Shown: piece by piece, positions 38,601 to 48,380 of the stretch
How the letters are laid out: each line of letters starts with the position of its first letter
How positions within the stretch are numbered: position 1 is the first letter of the stretch
Assembly: GCF_010729895.1 (NCBI RefSeq)
Contig: NZ_AP022612.1
Span: 124,001-188,000 of the forward strand
DNA from: Mycolicibacterium confluentis
GTDB lineage: Bacteria > Actinomycetota > Actinomycetes > Mycobacteriales > Mycobacteriaceae
DNA length: 64,000 nt
Direction: 5' to 3'
Position numbers and translations under genes: made by a program
Notes under the pieces: generated by a model
The model's database searches: none
What the model was told of the DNA's origin: nothing
What the model saw: the letters and a program-made list of their open reading frames with translations, nothing else

Positions 38601-41600
38601 TGACATGGCAACGCGGTGTCGACGCTGCCGACGCTTTGAGACTCGGCGATGTCGAGGCGCGACCGCTTTCAGCAGACACCCACACCGCGCGAATGGATTT
38701 GGCGTTCTCATTGGAGGAGCGGTTCACCGCATCCGGTGAATATGCCGGAATCGGTGGAATGGTCGAGTTCCGCACCGATGTGTTCGATCCGGGCAGCATC
38801 GAGATGCTGGTCGAGCGCTTGGACCGGGTGTTGGGGGCCATGACTGCCGACCCGTCGCGGGCGCTGTCCACGGTGAGCGCGCTCGACGCCAGCGAGCAGT
38901 CATGGCTGGATCAGGTCGGGAACCGGGAGATCTTGACTCAGACGGTCGCGGACCAGTTGGTTCCGGGCTTGTTCGCGCAGCGTGTGGCGTGTGCACCGGA
39001 TGCAGTTGCGATCAGCTTCGCAGGTCGGTCATGCACTTATCGAGAGTTGGATCAGGCGTCGAACCGGTTGGCGCACCTGTTGATCGAGCAGGGTGCTGGA
39101 CCCGGCCAGTATGTGGCATTGCTGTTCAACCGGTGTCCTGAGGCGATCGTCGCGATGCTGGCGGTCCTCAAGACCGGGGCGGGCTATCTGGGTATCGACC
39201 CGGCGTTGCCGGATACCCGGGTTGAGTTCATGCTCATCGACGCTGCCCCCGCTGTGGCGGTGAGCAGTACTGGGTTGGCCGACAGGCTGGCCCAGTACGG
39301 GGTGCTGGTGGTCGATGCGGGTGATCCCCGCATCGACCGCCAGTCCGACACTGCACCGGCGGTGGACCTGACGACTGCCGACGAGATCGCGTATCTGATC
39401 TACACCTCGGGCACGACGGGTGTTCCGAAGGGGGTGGCGATCAGTCACCGCAACCTGGTGCATCTCGCGGCGTCGATGCCGCCAGGCCTGCCTCTGGATC
39501 AGGTGTGGACGCAGTGCCATTCGTATGCGTTTGACTTCTCGGTGTGGGAGATCTGGGCAGCGCTGCTCGGTGGTGGGCGCCTGGTGGTGGTGCCCGAAGA
39601 GGTGGCGGCCTCGCCGAAGGATCTTCAGGCTCTGATCGTTGAGGAGCGGATCAACGTATTGACGCAGACTCCCTCGGCGGCGGCAGCGCTCTCGCCGGAT
39701 GAGCTGGGAGACGTGGCTCTGCTGCTCGGTGGTGAACCGTGTCCGCCGGAACTGGTCGATCGGTGGGCGGCTGGCCGCGTGGTGATGAATGCCTATGGCC
39801 CGACTGAGGCCACGGTGTATGCCGCAATCAGTGCCCCGCTGCGGGCGGGCCTCGAAGTGGTGCCGATCGGCGCGGCGGTGCCGACGGCGGCGTTGTTCGT
39901 ACTCGATCAGTGGCTGCGTCCGGCTCCGGCCGGGGTGGTCGGTGAGTTGTATGTGGCCGGCCCCGGAGTCGGAGTCGGCTATCTGCGTCGGGCGGGTTTG
40001 ACCGCAGCACGGTTCGTGGCCTGCCCATTCGCGCCGGGAGCACGGATGTATCGCACCGGGGACGTCGTGTCCTGGGGTGCTGACGGGCAGCTGCGATACC
40101 ACGGGCGTGCTGATGAGCAGGTCAAGATCCGTGGTTACCGCCTTGAGCTCGGCGAAATCCAAACGGCTCTGCTGAAACTCGAGGGTGTGGAGCATGCGGT
40201 GGTGATCGTTCGGGAGGACCGTCCCGGCGACAAGCGCCTGGTCGGGTATATCACCGGCCCCGCGGATCCGACGCAGGTGCGCAGCCGGCTCGCGGATGGG
40301 CTGCCGGCATACATGGTGCCGGCGGCGGTGGTTGTGCTCGAGGCTTTGCCGTTGACGGTGAGCGGCAAACTCGACAGGCGGGCGTTGCCGGTCCCGGAGT
40401 ACGTCGACACCGACCGTTACCGGGCTCCGTCGAATCCGACGGAGGAGATCCTGGCCGGCATCTACGCCAACATCCTGGGACTGGACAAAGTCGGCGTCGA
40501 CGACTCCTTCTTCGACCTCGGCGGAGACTCCCTGTCCGCCATGCGCCTCATCGCCGCGATCAACAGCGGAATGGCCGCCGACTTGGCTGTGCGCACTCTG
40601 TTCGAAGCTCCGACGGTGGCTCAGCTGGCACCCCGACTCGGGGAAGGGTCTGGTGGACGTCCCCCACTGTCAGTTCAGCAGCGCCCAGAGCGCATCCCGT
40701 TGTCGTTCGCGCAGCAGCGGCTGTGGTTCCTCAATCGGTTCGAGGGCGGTGTGGCCACTTACAACATCCCGATCGCGTTGCGGATCAGTGGGCCGTTGGA
40801 CATCGACGCGCTGGATACCGCGCTCGACGATGTGATCGCCCGGCACGAGTCACTGCGCACCGTGTTCCCCGACGCGGACGGGGCGGCGCTGCAACGGGTG
40901 CTGCCTGCGCAACCAGGGATGTGGCGACGCGGAGGGGCGGCGGTGACGTCTGTGCCGGAGGCCGATGTCGAAGCTCAACTGTTGGCGCTGGTTGGGTACA
41001 GATTTGATCTGTCGGCCGAGATTCCGATCTGGGTGAAGATCATGCAGGTGGACACCGAACAGTATGTGGTGGGGATTGCGGTGCACCACATCGCGTTTGA
41101 CGGATGGTCGCTGGCACCCATGGTGCGTGATGTCAGTCAGGCTTACGCTGCACGGTGCGCGGTCGGCGCTCCCGATTGGGCTCCACTGCCCGTGCAGTAT
41201 GTCGATTACACGCTGTGGCAGCAGGATTGGCTGGGATCCGAAGATGATCCGGACAGTGTGATCGCCGCACAGTTGGCGTATTGGCGGCAGGAGTTGGCTG
41301 GTCTGCCTGAGGTGGTGTCGCTGCCGACGGATCGTCCGCGGCCCCCGGTGCCCAGGTACCGCGGTGACGAGGTGGAGATCCGGATCGATCCCCAGACTTG
41401 GTCAGCACTCAAAGTGGTGGCCGCTGAGCATAATGCGACGGCGTCGATGGTTCTGCAGGCCGTGATGGCTGTGGTGCTGCACCGCGCTGGTGTCGGTGAC
41501 GATTTGGCGCTGGGTGCCCCGATCGCGGGGCGGGCGGACGTCGCACTCGATGAGTTGGTCGGGTTCTTTGTCAACACGTGGGTGCTGCGGGTGGGGATTG

Positions 41601-44600
41601 GCCCTCAGCAGAGTTTCAGTGAGGTGCTTGATCAGGTGCGGCACAAGGCATTAGAGGCTTATGCGAATCAGGATGTGCCGTTTGAAATGCTTGTTGAGCG
41701 GTTGAATCCGGCGCGTTCGGCCTCTCATCACCCGCTGTTCCAGGTCGCGATGGTCTATCAGAACAATGTGCGTCCGGAGATGGTGCTTGACGGGGCGGGT
41801 GTCGAATCGGTGGCGGTGGGCACCCGCACCGCCAAGTTCGATCTCGACATCCAGCTGAGGGAGGTTCCTGCCGAAGAGTCGACGGCGATTGGTGTGCCGA
41901 TGTGTGCTGGTGTGGTGACCTATGCGACGGACCTGTTCGATCGGTCGACGGTTGAGCGGTTGGTGGGATGGTTTGGTCGTGTGGTCTCGGCGGTGGTGGC
42001 TGATCCGTCGGTGCGGGTCGGTGAGGTGGAGCTGCTTGCGGCCGGTGAGCGGGAACTGGTGCTGCAGAGATGGTCTGGTGCGGATGTTGCTGCGCCGGTG
42101 GGTCTCGCGGATGAGTTGTTGGCCGGTGCGGTGGCTGCTGCGCCGGATGCGCTGGCCCTGGTCGACGGTGATCGATCGTGGACGTATCGCGACCTTGATG
42201 AGGCATCGAACCGGCTTGCTCGCCGATTGATCGAGGAGGGGGTGGGTCCGGAGCGAGCGGTTGCGGTGGCGATGGATCGGTGTGCGGAGTTGGTGTTGGC
42301 GTGGTGGGCGGTGCTCAAGGCTGGTGGGGTGTATGTGCCGGTGGATCGGGGGCATCCGGCCGAACGCGTCGCGACGGTGCTTGATGCCGCCGGGGCGGTG
42401 TGTGTGTTGACGTGTGGGGTTGAGGTGGTTGGTGGCGCCGGGGATCGTCCGGTGATGCGCATTGATGAGTTGGATCTTTCGGGGTGCAGCGCCGAACGGG
42501 TCACTGATGGTGATCGGTTGGCGCCGTTGATGGTTGATGGTGCTGCGTATGTGATCTTCACGTCGGGTTCGACTGGGACTCCGAAGGGAGTGGCGGTCAG
42601 CCATGCTGGTGTGTTGGGTGAGGCGGCTGCTCATCGTGGTGTGTTTGGGGTGGGTGCGGGTGCGCGGATCCTGATGGTGGCTTCCCCGACGTTCGATGCT
42701 TCGGTGTTTGAGTGGTTGTGGGCGACGGCGTCTGGGGCGACGTTGGTGGTGGCGGCGCCGGATTCGTATGCCGGTGAGGCGTTGACGGGTTGGTGGAGCA
42801 GCAGCGGGTGGATGCGGCGTTGTTGACTCCGACGGTGTTGGCGACGTTGGATCGGGACCGGTTGGTGGGCCGGTTGTCGACGTTGGTCACCGGCGGTGAG
42901 GCCTGTCCCGCGGAGTTGGTGGCGGCCTGGGCGCCGGGTCGGGCGATGTTCAATGCGTATGGTCCGACCGAGGCGACGATCTGGGTCACCTGGAGTGCGT
43001 TGGTGGCTGGTGAGGCGGTGGGGATCGGTGTTCCGATCGCTGGCGTCACTGCGCTGGTGCTTGATGGGCGGCTCAATCCGGTGCCGGTGGGGGTGGTCGG
43101 TGAGTTGTATCTGGCTGGTCCTGGGGTGGCGCGGGGGTATGTGGGACGTCCGGATCTGACTGCGGATCGGTTTGTGGCCAATCCCTTTGGGGATTCGTGC
43201 GCGCGGATGTATCGCACGGGTGATCTGGTGCGGTGGACTTCGGTGGGTGGCCTGGAGTATTTGGGGCGTGCGGATGCCCAGATCAAGCTGCGGGGACAGC
43301 GGCTGGAGTTGGGGGAGATCGAGAACGTCCTGTTGGCCTGCCCGCAGGTGGCACGGGCTGCGGTGGCGGTGCACCGGGGTGAGGCTGCTGATCATCTGGT
43401 GGGCTATGTGGCGTTGGATCGCTCCAGTACGGCTGATCATGAGGCTGAGGCCGTTGATCAGTGGCAGCAGATCTATGACGAGTTGTATGACGCTGAGCTC
43501 GACGACGCTGCGGAGTTCGGCAGCGATTTCCGCGGGTGGAACAGCAGTTACACCGGTGAGCCGATTCCGTTGCCGCAGATGCAGGAATGGCGTTCCTGCG
43601 CTGTGCAGCGGATTGTGGAGCTGGGTCCGCAGCGGGTGCTCGAGATCGGTGTGGGCTCGGGTTTGGTGCTGGCTCAGGTGGCTCCTGGATGTGCGGAGTA
43701 CTGGGGTACGGACTTCTCGGCGCCGACGATTCACAAACTGCGGGCAGCTGTGGCCGGGCAGCCCTGGGGCGACCGAGTGCGGTTGCAGACCCAACCGGCG
43801 CATGTCACGGATGGGTTGGCCCCGGGGTACTTCGACACCATCATCCTCAACTCGGTGGTGCAGTACTTCCCGAGCGCCGATTATCTGACCGAGGTGATCG
43901 ACAAAGCTGTCGGTCTGTTGGCTCCTGGTGGGGCGCTGTTCGTCGGGGATGTGCGCAATCACAGTCTGCAGTCGGCATTTCAGACCGGTATCGCACTGGC
44001 TCGCGCCGACAGTGCTGATGCCGATGAGGTCCGGCAGCGGGTGCAGCACGCGATGCTTGGTGAACCCGAGTTGTTGCTGGCTCCGGAGTTCTTCACGACC
44101 TGGGTCGGTGAGCACACCGAGGTCGGGGGGATCGACATTCAGGTCAAGCGCGGGCAGGCCGACAACGAGTTGACTCGCTACCGCTACGACGTGACGATTC
44201 ACAAGTCACCCACGCCGGTGTGTTCGGTGGGGGGTGCACCGGTGCTGGAGTGGGCCGAATGTGCCGGCCTTGAAGGGCTCTACGCCGAGTTGTCCTCCCA
44301 GAGCCCCGAGGTCGTCCGCGTCACCGGGATCCCGCATTATGCAGTGATCACCGAGGTCAGCCTCGATCAGTCCCTGGTCGAGGGACTGTCGGTCGCTGAA
44401 GCCCGCGACATCGCTTTCGCCAGGACGGACGCCGTCACGCCCGAACAGTCCCTGGTCGATGGACTGTCGGTCGCTGAAGCCCGCGACATCGCTTTCGCCA
44501 GGACGGACGCCGTCACTCCCGATCAGTCCCTGGTCGATGGACTGTCGGTCGCTGAAGCCCGCGACATCGCTTTCGCCGGGACGGACGCCGTCACGGCCGA

Positions 44601-46572
44601 ACAGTTGTATCTACTCGGTGAGGGTGCGGGTTATCGGGTCGCGGTCACGTGGGGTGCTCGTCCCGGCACTGTGGACGCGGTCTTCATTGCTCCTGGCGTG
44701 CTGGGATCGGATCGTGTGCTGAGCGATGTCTATCTGCCTCAGGCCGATCTGCGGCAACGCGGTGCCTGTGCCAGCGCGCCGGACACCAACAGCAAGCTCA
44801 GCGAGTTGCGGCAGTGGCTGGCTGAGCGGTTGCCGGACTATATGGTCCCGACGCACATCATGGTGCTCGATGAGTTCCCGTTGAGCTCTTCGGGCAAGAT
44901 TGATCGACGGGCGCTGCCCGCGCCGGTGTTGGTTGCCAAGGTGTTTCGGGCGCCGCAAACCCTGACTGAGAAGACCATCGCCGAGGCGTTCACCGAGGTG
45001 CTCGGGCTTGACCGGGTCGGTCTGGACGATGACTTCTTCGCCCTGGGCGGCGATTCGTTGATCGCGATCCGGGTGAGTGCGCGGTTGCAGGCCGCGTTGG
45101 GCGTGGAGGTTCCGGTGCGGTACCTGTTCGATGCGCCGACGGTCGGAGGGTTGGCCGTGCACCTCGACCTGAATCAGGCAGGTGTGGTCCGCCCGCCGCT
45201 GCAGGTGATGCCGCGACCCGCGCATATTCCGTTGTCGTTCGCCCAGCAGCGGTTGTGGTTCCTGGATCAATTGCAGGGCCCGTCGCCGATCTACAACATG
45301 GCGGTCGCGTTGAGGTTGAGTGGACCATTGGACACTGACGCGTTGGGTCTGGCCCTGGCTGATGTGGTGGGTCGTCATGAGAGCCTGCGCACGGTGTTCG
45401 GCTCAGTCGAGGGCGTTGCCGAACAGGTGGTGCTGCCGGTCGATGAGGCGGATTTCGGATGGCGGGTCGTGGAGGCGGGGGGTTGGTCGGTCGAGCAGCT
45501 TCACGAAGCCGTCGGGGCGGCGACCTGTCACAGTTTTGATCTCTCGTCTGAGATCCCCTTGCGGGCAACCCTGCTGCACACCGGCATCGATGAGCATGTG
45601 TTGGTGGCGGTGGTGCACCACATCGCGGCCGATGGTTGGTCGGTGGCGCCGTTGGTGGCTGACCTGGGTGCGGCATATGCGGCTCGATCCAGTGATCGGA
45701 TGCCGGACTGGGCGCCGTTGCCGGTGCAGTACGTGGATTACTCGCTGTGGCAGAGGGAGTGGTTGGGCGAGGAGTCTGACCCCGACAGTGTGATCACGCG
45801 GCAGCTGTCCTATTGGGAGCAGGAGTTGGCGGGGCTGCCGGAGCGTTTGGAGTTGCCCACGGATCGGCCTTACCCGCCGGTGGCCGATTATCGGGGTGCC
45901 AGTGTGGCGGTGGCGTGGCCGGCGCAGTTGCAGCAGCAGGTGACGCGGGTGGCGCGGGAGCACAATGCGACCAGTTCCATGGTGGTGCAGGCCGCACTGG
46001 CGGTGCTGTTGGGCAATCTCAGCGCGAGCACCGATGTGGCGATCGGCGTCGCGACCGCCGGGCGAGGTGAAGCGGCACTTGATGATCTGGTGGGCTTTTT
46101 CGTCAACACGTTGGTGTTGCGGGTGAACCTGGACGACGACCCCTCTGTGGCGGAGTTGCTGGGTCAGGTGCGGCGGCGCAGTCTGGCGGCGTTCGAGCAT
46201 CAAGATGTGCCATTCGAAATGGTCGTAGAACGGCTCAACCCTACGCGCAGCCTCACCCACCACCCACTGATCCAGACCATGCTGACATGGCAGAACCTGC
46301 CCTGGCAGCACAGCGGTGATTCTGCCGCGGGCTTGGGCCTGGGCGATTTGCAGATCAGCCCACTGTCGGCCGAAACCCGCACCTCGCGAATGGATCTGGT
46401 GTTCTCGTTGGCCGAGCAGTTCGACGAGACCGGCGCACCCGCCGGGATTGGGGGAACCGTGGAGTTTCGTACGGATGTGTTCGACGCGAGAACCGTGGAA
46501 CGGCTGACCGAGCGACTACGGCGGGTGCTGGTGGCGCTGTCCGCCGAGGGGGAGGGCGACCATGACCGCTGA
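26700..46572 (+). CDS. Nonribosomal peptide synthetase 1 (modules 1-5 plus C6); three apparent frameshifts
   Basis: With three small indels corrected (extra T at 29011; 2-bp loss near 32974-32981; 1-bp loss at 42786-42789) this is one 6,624-aa protein. As written it is four overlapping reading-frame pieces: 26700-29069, ~28912-33171, ~32327-42826 and ~42790-46572. Order: C1-A1-T1-C2-A2(MT)-T2-C3-A3-T3-C4-A4-T4-C5-A5(MT)-T5-C6. All six C domains keep HHxxxDG, and all five T domains keep LGGDS. C1 precedes the first A domain, which points to N-acylation by a fatty acid. No epimerisation domain is seen. It ends just after C6 and its stop overlaps the start of NRPS2 by 11 bp. The role, assembly of an acyl-peptide anchored on carrier domains in the cytosol, is well supported; amino acid identities are not. 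Confidence 0.9.
28507..29440 (+). repeat. A-domain core repeat, copy in A1
   Basis: About 930 bp from YTSGTTG through a8, near-identical to A6 (47109-~47922) and A9 (57885-~58816). It carries the extra T at 29011. Confidence 0.9.
29011..29011 (+). other. Apparent 1-bp insertion (frameshift 1) in A1
   Basis: Here GTGCCGGGGGTCGGCGTTG carries an extra T relative to the identical segments of A6 (~47611) and A9 (~58386), which read GTGCCGGGGGCGGCGTTG. Removing it restores [13 protein letters not shown]. Confidence 0.9.
32974..32981 (+). other. Apparent 2-bp deletion (frameshift 2) in MT2
   Basis: TTGGCCCGGGTAC here versus TTGGCCCCGGGGTAC in the otherwise identical module 5 copy (~43817): one C and one G are missing. 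The module 5 form restores [14 protein letters not shown]. Confidence 0.9.
33521..33754 (+). repeat. Three tandem 78-bp (26-codon) repeats in the MT2 insert
   Basis: Units 33521-33598, 33599-33676 and 33677-33754, each encoding [18 protein letters not shown] followed by xTDAVTPx. They differ at only a few positions (E/D at residue 5, R/G at 19). They lie between the methyltransferase core and a9 of A2, in frame, where the module 8 counterpart has non-repeated sequence. Confidence 0.95.
34370..37500 (+). other. NRPS module 3: C-A-T
   Basis: C3 34370-35740 (HHIAADG). A3 35790-37250 with FDVSVWDIF and NAYGPTETT; code by eye D-V-W-S-V-A-A-V-Y. T3 37260-37490 (FFDLGGDSL). C3 is part of the large duplication, A3 is not. 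Confidence 0.85.
37530..40650 (+). other. NRPS module 4: C-A-T
   Basis: C4 37530-38900 (HHIAADG). A4 38930-40400 with [13 protein letters not shown] and NAYGPTEAT; code by eye D-F-W-T-L-G-A-V-Y. T4 40420-40650. The second half of C4 is nearly identical to C7, 10,878 bp downstream. Confidence 0.85.
37819..38590 (+). repeat. C4/C7 repeat, copy 1
   Basis: About 770 bp of the C4 second half, almost identical to 48697-49468 in C7 at an offset of 10,878 bp, the same three-module spacing as the larger duplication. Confidence 0.85.
42786..42789 (+). other. Apparent 1-bp deletion (frameshift 3) in A5
   Basis: GTTGACGGGTTGG here versus GTTGACGGGGTTGG in the otherwise identical module 2 copy (~31935): one G is missing from a run of four. 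The module 2 form restores [13 protein letters not shown]. Confidence 0.9.
44368..44601 (+). repeat. Second copy of the three tandem 78-bp repeats, in MT5
   Basis: Units start at 44368, 44446 and 44524, exactly 10,847 bp from the module 2 set. They are virtually identical to it except a proline-to-alanine codon change at the end of unit 3. Confidence 0.95.
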
Positions 46573-48380
46573 GCAGGTCCGCCGGTTGTCGTCGATGAAC
46601 CTCCTCGATGAGGAGGAACTCAGCGAACTCGACGAGTTCGGACATCGGGCGGTATTGACCCAGCCCGCGGACGAGGTGTCGATTCCCGAGATGTTCGCCG
46701 AACAGGTGGCCCGTGCTCCACAGTCGGTGGCGGTCAGTTTCGTGGACAGTTCGATGACCTACCTGGAGTTGGACGAGGCATCGAATCGGTTGGCGCACCT
46801 GCTGGTTGAGATGGGAGCGATCCCCGGTGAGTGTGTGGCGTTGCTGTTGGGGCGGTCGGCGCACGCAATCGTGGCGATCTTGGCGGTGCTCAAGACCGGC
46901 GCGGCGTATCTGCCGATCGATCCGGGGCTGCCGGATGTGCGTGTCGAGTTCATGCTCGCTGATGCCGCGCCTGTGGTGGCGGTGAGCAGTGCTGGGCTGG
47001 CTGACCGAGTGGCCCGGTGTGGGGTGCAGGTGGTCGATGTGGAGGACGGCCGTGTCGACGCGCAGTTGTGCGAGCCGGTGCCGGTGGGACCGCTGGCTGG
47101 GGATGTTGCGCACATCATTTACACCTCGGGGACGACGGGTGTGCCGAAGGGGGTGGCGGTCACGCATGGCAATGTGACGCGGTTGTTCGACGGGCTTGAT
47201 GTGGGTGTGGAGATGGGCCCGGGGCAGGTGTGGGCGCAGTGTTCGTCGTTGGCGTTTGACTATTCGGTGTGGGAGATCTGGGGTGCGCTGCTCCATGGTG
47301 GGCGGTTGGTGGTGGTTCCGGATTCGGTGACTCGGTCTGCCGATGAACTGCAGGCGTTGTTGGTGGCGGAGAAGGTGACGGTGCTCAGTCAGACGCCGTC
47401 GGCGGTGGGGGTGCTGTCTCCGGAGGGTTTGGCAGCGGCGTCGTTGATGGTTGCTGCTGAGCCGTGCCCGGGTGATGTGGTGGATCGGTGGGCGTCGGGT
47501 CGGGTGATGATCAATGGTTACGGTCCGACGGAGACGACGGTGTATGCCACGATCAGTGCTCCGTTGCAGGCGGGTTCGGGTGTGGTGCCGATCGGGTTCC
47601 CGGTGCCGGGGGCGGCGTTGTTCGTGCTGGATGCGCGGTTGCATTCGGTGGCGGTGGGTGTGGTCGGTGAGTTGTATGTGGCTGGTCGTGGTGTGGGTGT
47701 CGGTTATGTGCGTCGGGCGGGGTTGACGGCGTCGCGGTTTGTGGCCTGCCCATTCGCGACGGGAGCTCGGATGTATCGGACCGGGGATTTGGTGTCCTGG
47801 GGTGCTGATGGGCAGTTGCGGTATCACGGTCGGGCTGATGAGCAGGTCAAGATCCGTGGGTATCGGATCGAGTTGGGTGAGATCCAGGCGGTTTTGGCGC
47901 AGTTGGAGGGTGTGGCGCAGTCGGCGGTGATCGCCCGGGAGGACCGTCCCGGCGACAAGCGCCTGGTGGGGTACATCACCGGGTCCGCGGATCCCGAGGA
48001 GTTGCGCCGCAGACTGGGTGAGCGGTTGCCCGCCTACATGGTTCCCGCCGCGATCGTGCGTCTTGAGGTGTTGCCGTTGACGGTCAACGGCAAGCTCGAC
48101 AAACGAGCCCTGCCGGCCCCGGAGTACAGCGACACCAGTGATCGCTACCGGGCTCCGTCGAATCCGACGGAGGAGATCCTGGCCGGCATCTACGCCAACA
48201 TCCTGGGACTGGACAAAGTCGGCGTCGATGACTCCTTCTTCGACCTCGGTGGCGACTCACTCTCCGCGATGCGGTTGATCGCTGCAATCAACACCACGCT
48301 TGACACCGGACTGGCCGTACGGGCCCTCTTCGACGCACCCACCATCGCCGCACTGGCGCCGCGCCTCGCTGAGGACTTCG
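45220..48380 (+). other. NRPS module 6, split over two proteins: C6 | A6-T6
   Basis: C6 (45220-46550) is the last domain of NRPS1. A6 (46680-48110) and T6 (48150-48370) open NRPS2. A6 code by eye D-Y-W-S-M-A-G-V-Y, one change (F to Y at 236) from A1 and A9, otherwise almost identical DNA. Confidence 0.82.

Larger units (their letters stand above)
40680..45190 (+). other. NRPS module 5: C-A(N-methyltransferase)-T
   Basis: C5 40690-42060. A5 42100-44930 with an embedded MT domain about 43450-44220. T5 44940-45180. Code identical to A2 (D-A-F-L-V-G-A-I-W), and DNA nearly identical to module 2, so residues 2 and 5 should be the same N-methyl amino acid. Contains the 1-bp loss at 42786-42789. Confidence 0.85.
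41084..46299 (+). repeat. Large NRPS duplication, copy 2 (C5 3' half to C6)
   Basis: Partner of 30208-35452. The match starts abruptly at the CACCAC of the C-domain active site and stops abruptly after CAGAACCTG, at the end of the C3/C6 core. Confidence 0.93.

Noticed and set aside
30208..46299. Whole 5.2-kb duplication considered as a pure assembly artefact
   Set aside because: The copies sit in distinct unique contexts (A1/A3 versus A4/A6), carry several fixed differences, and both are needed for a regular modular order. Only the single-base frame breaks look artefactual.
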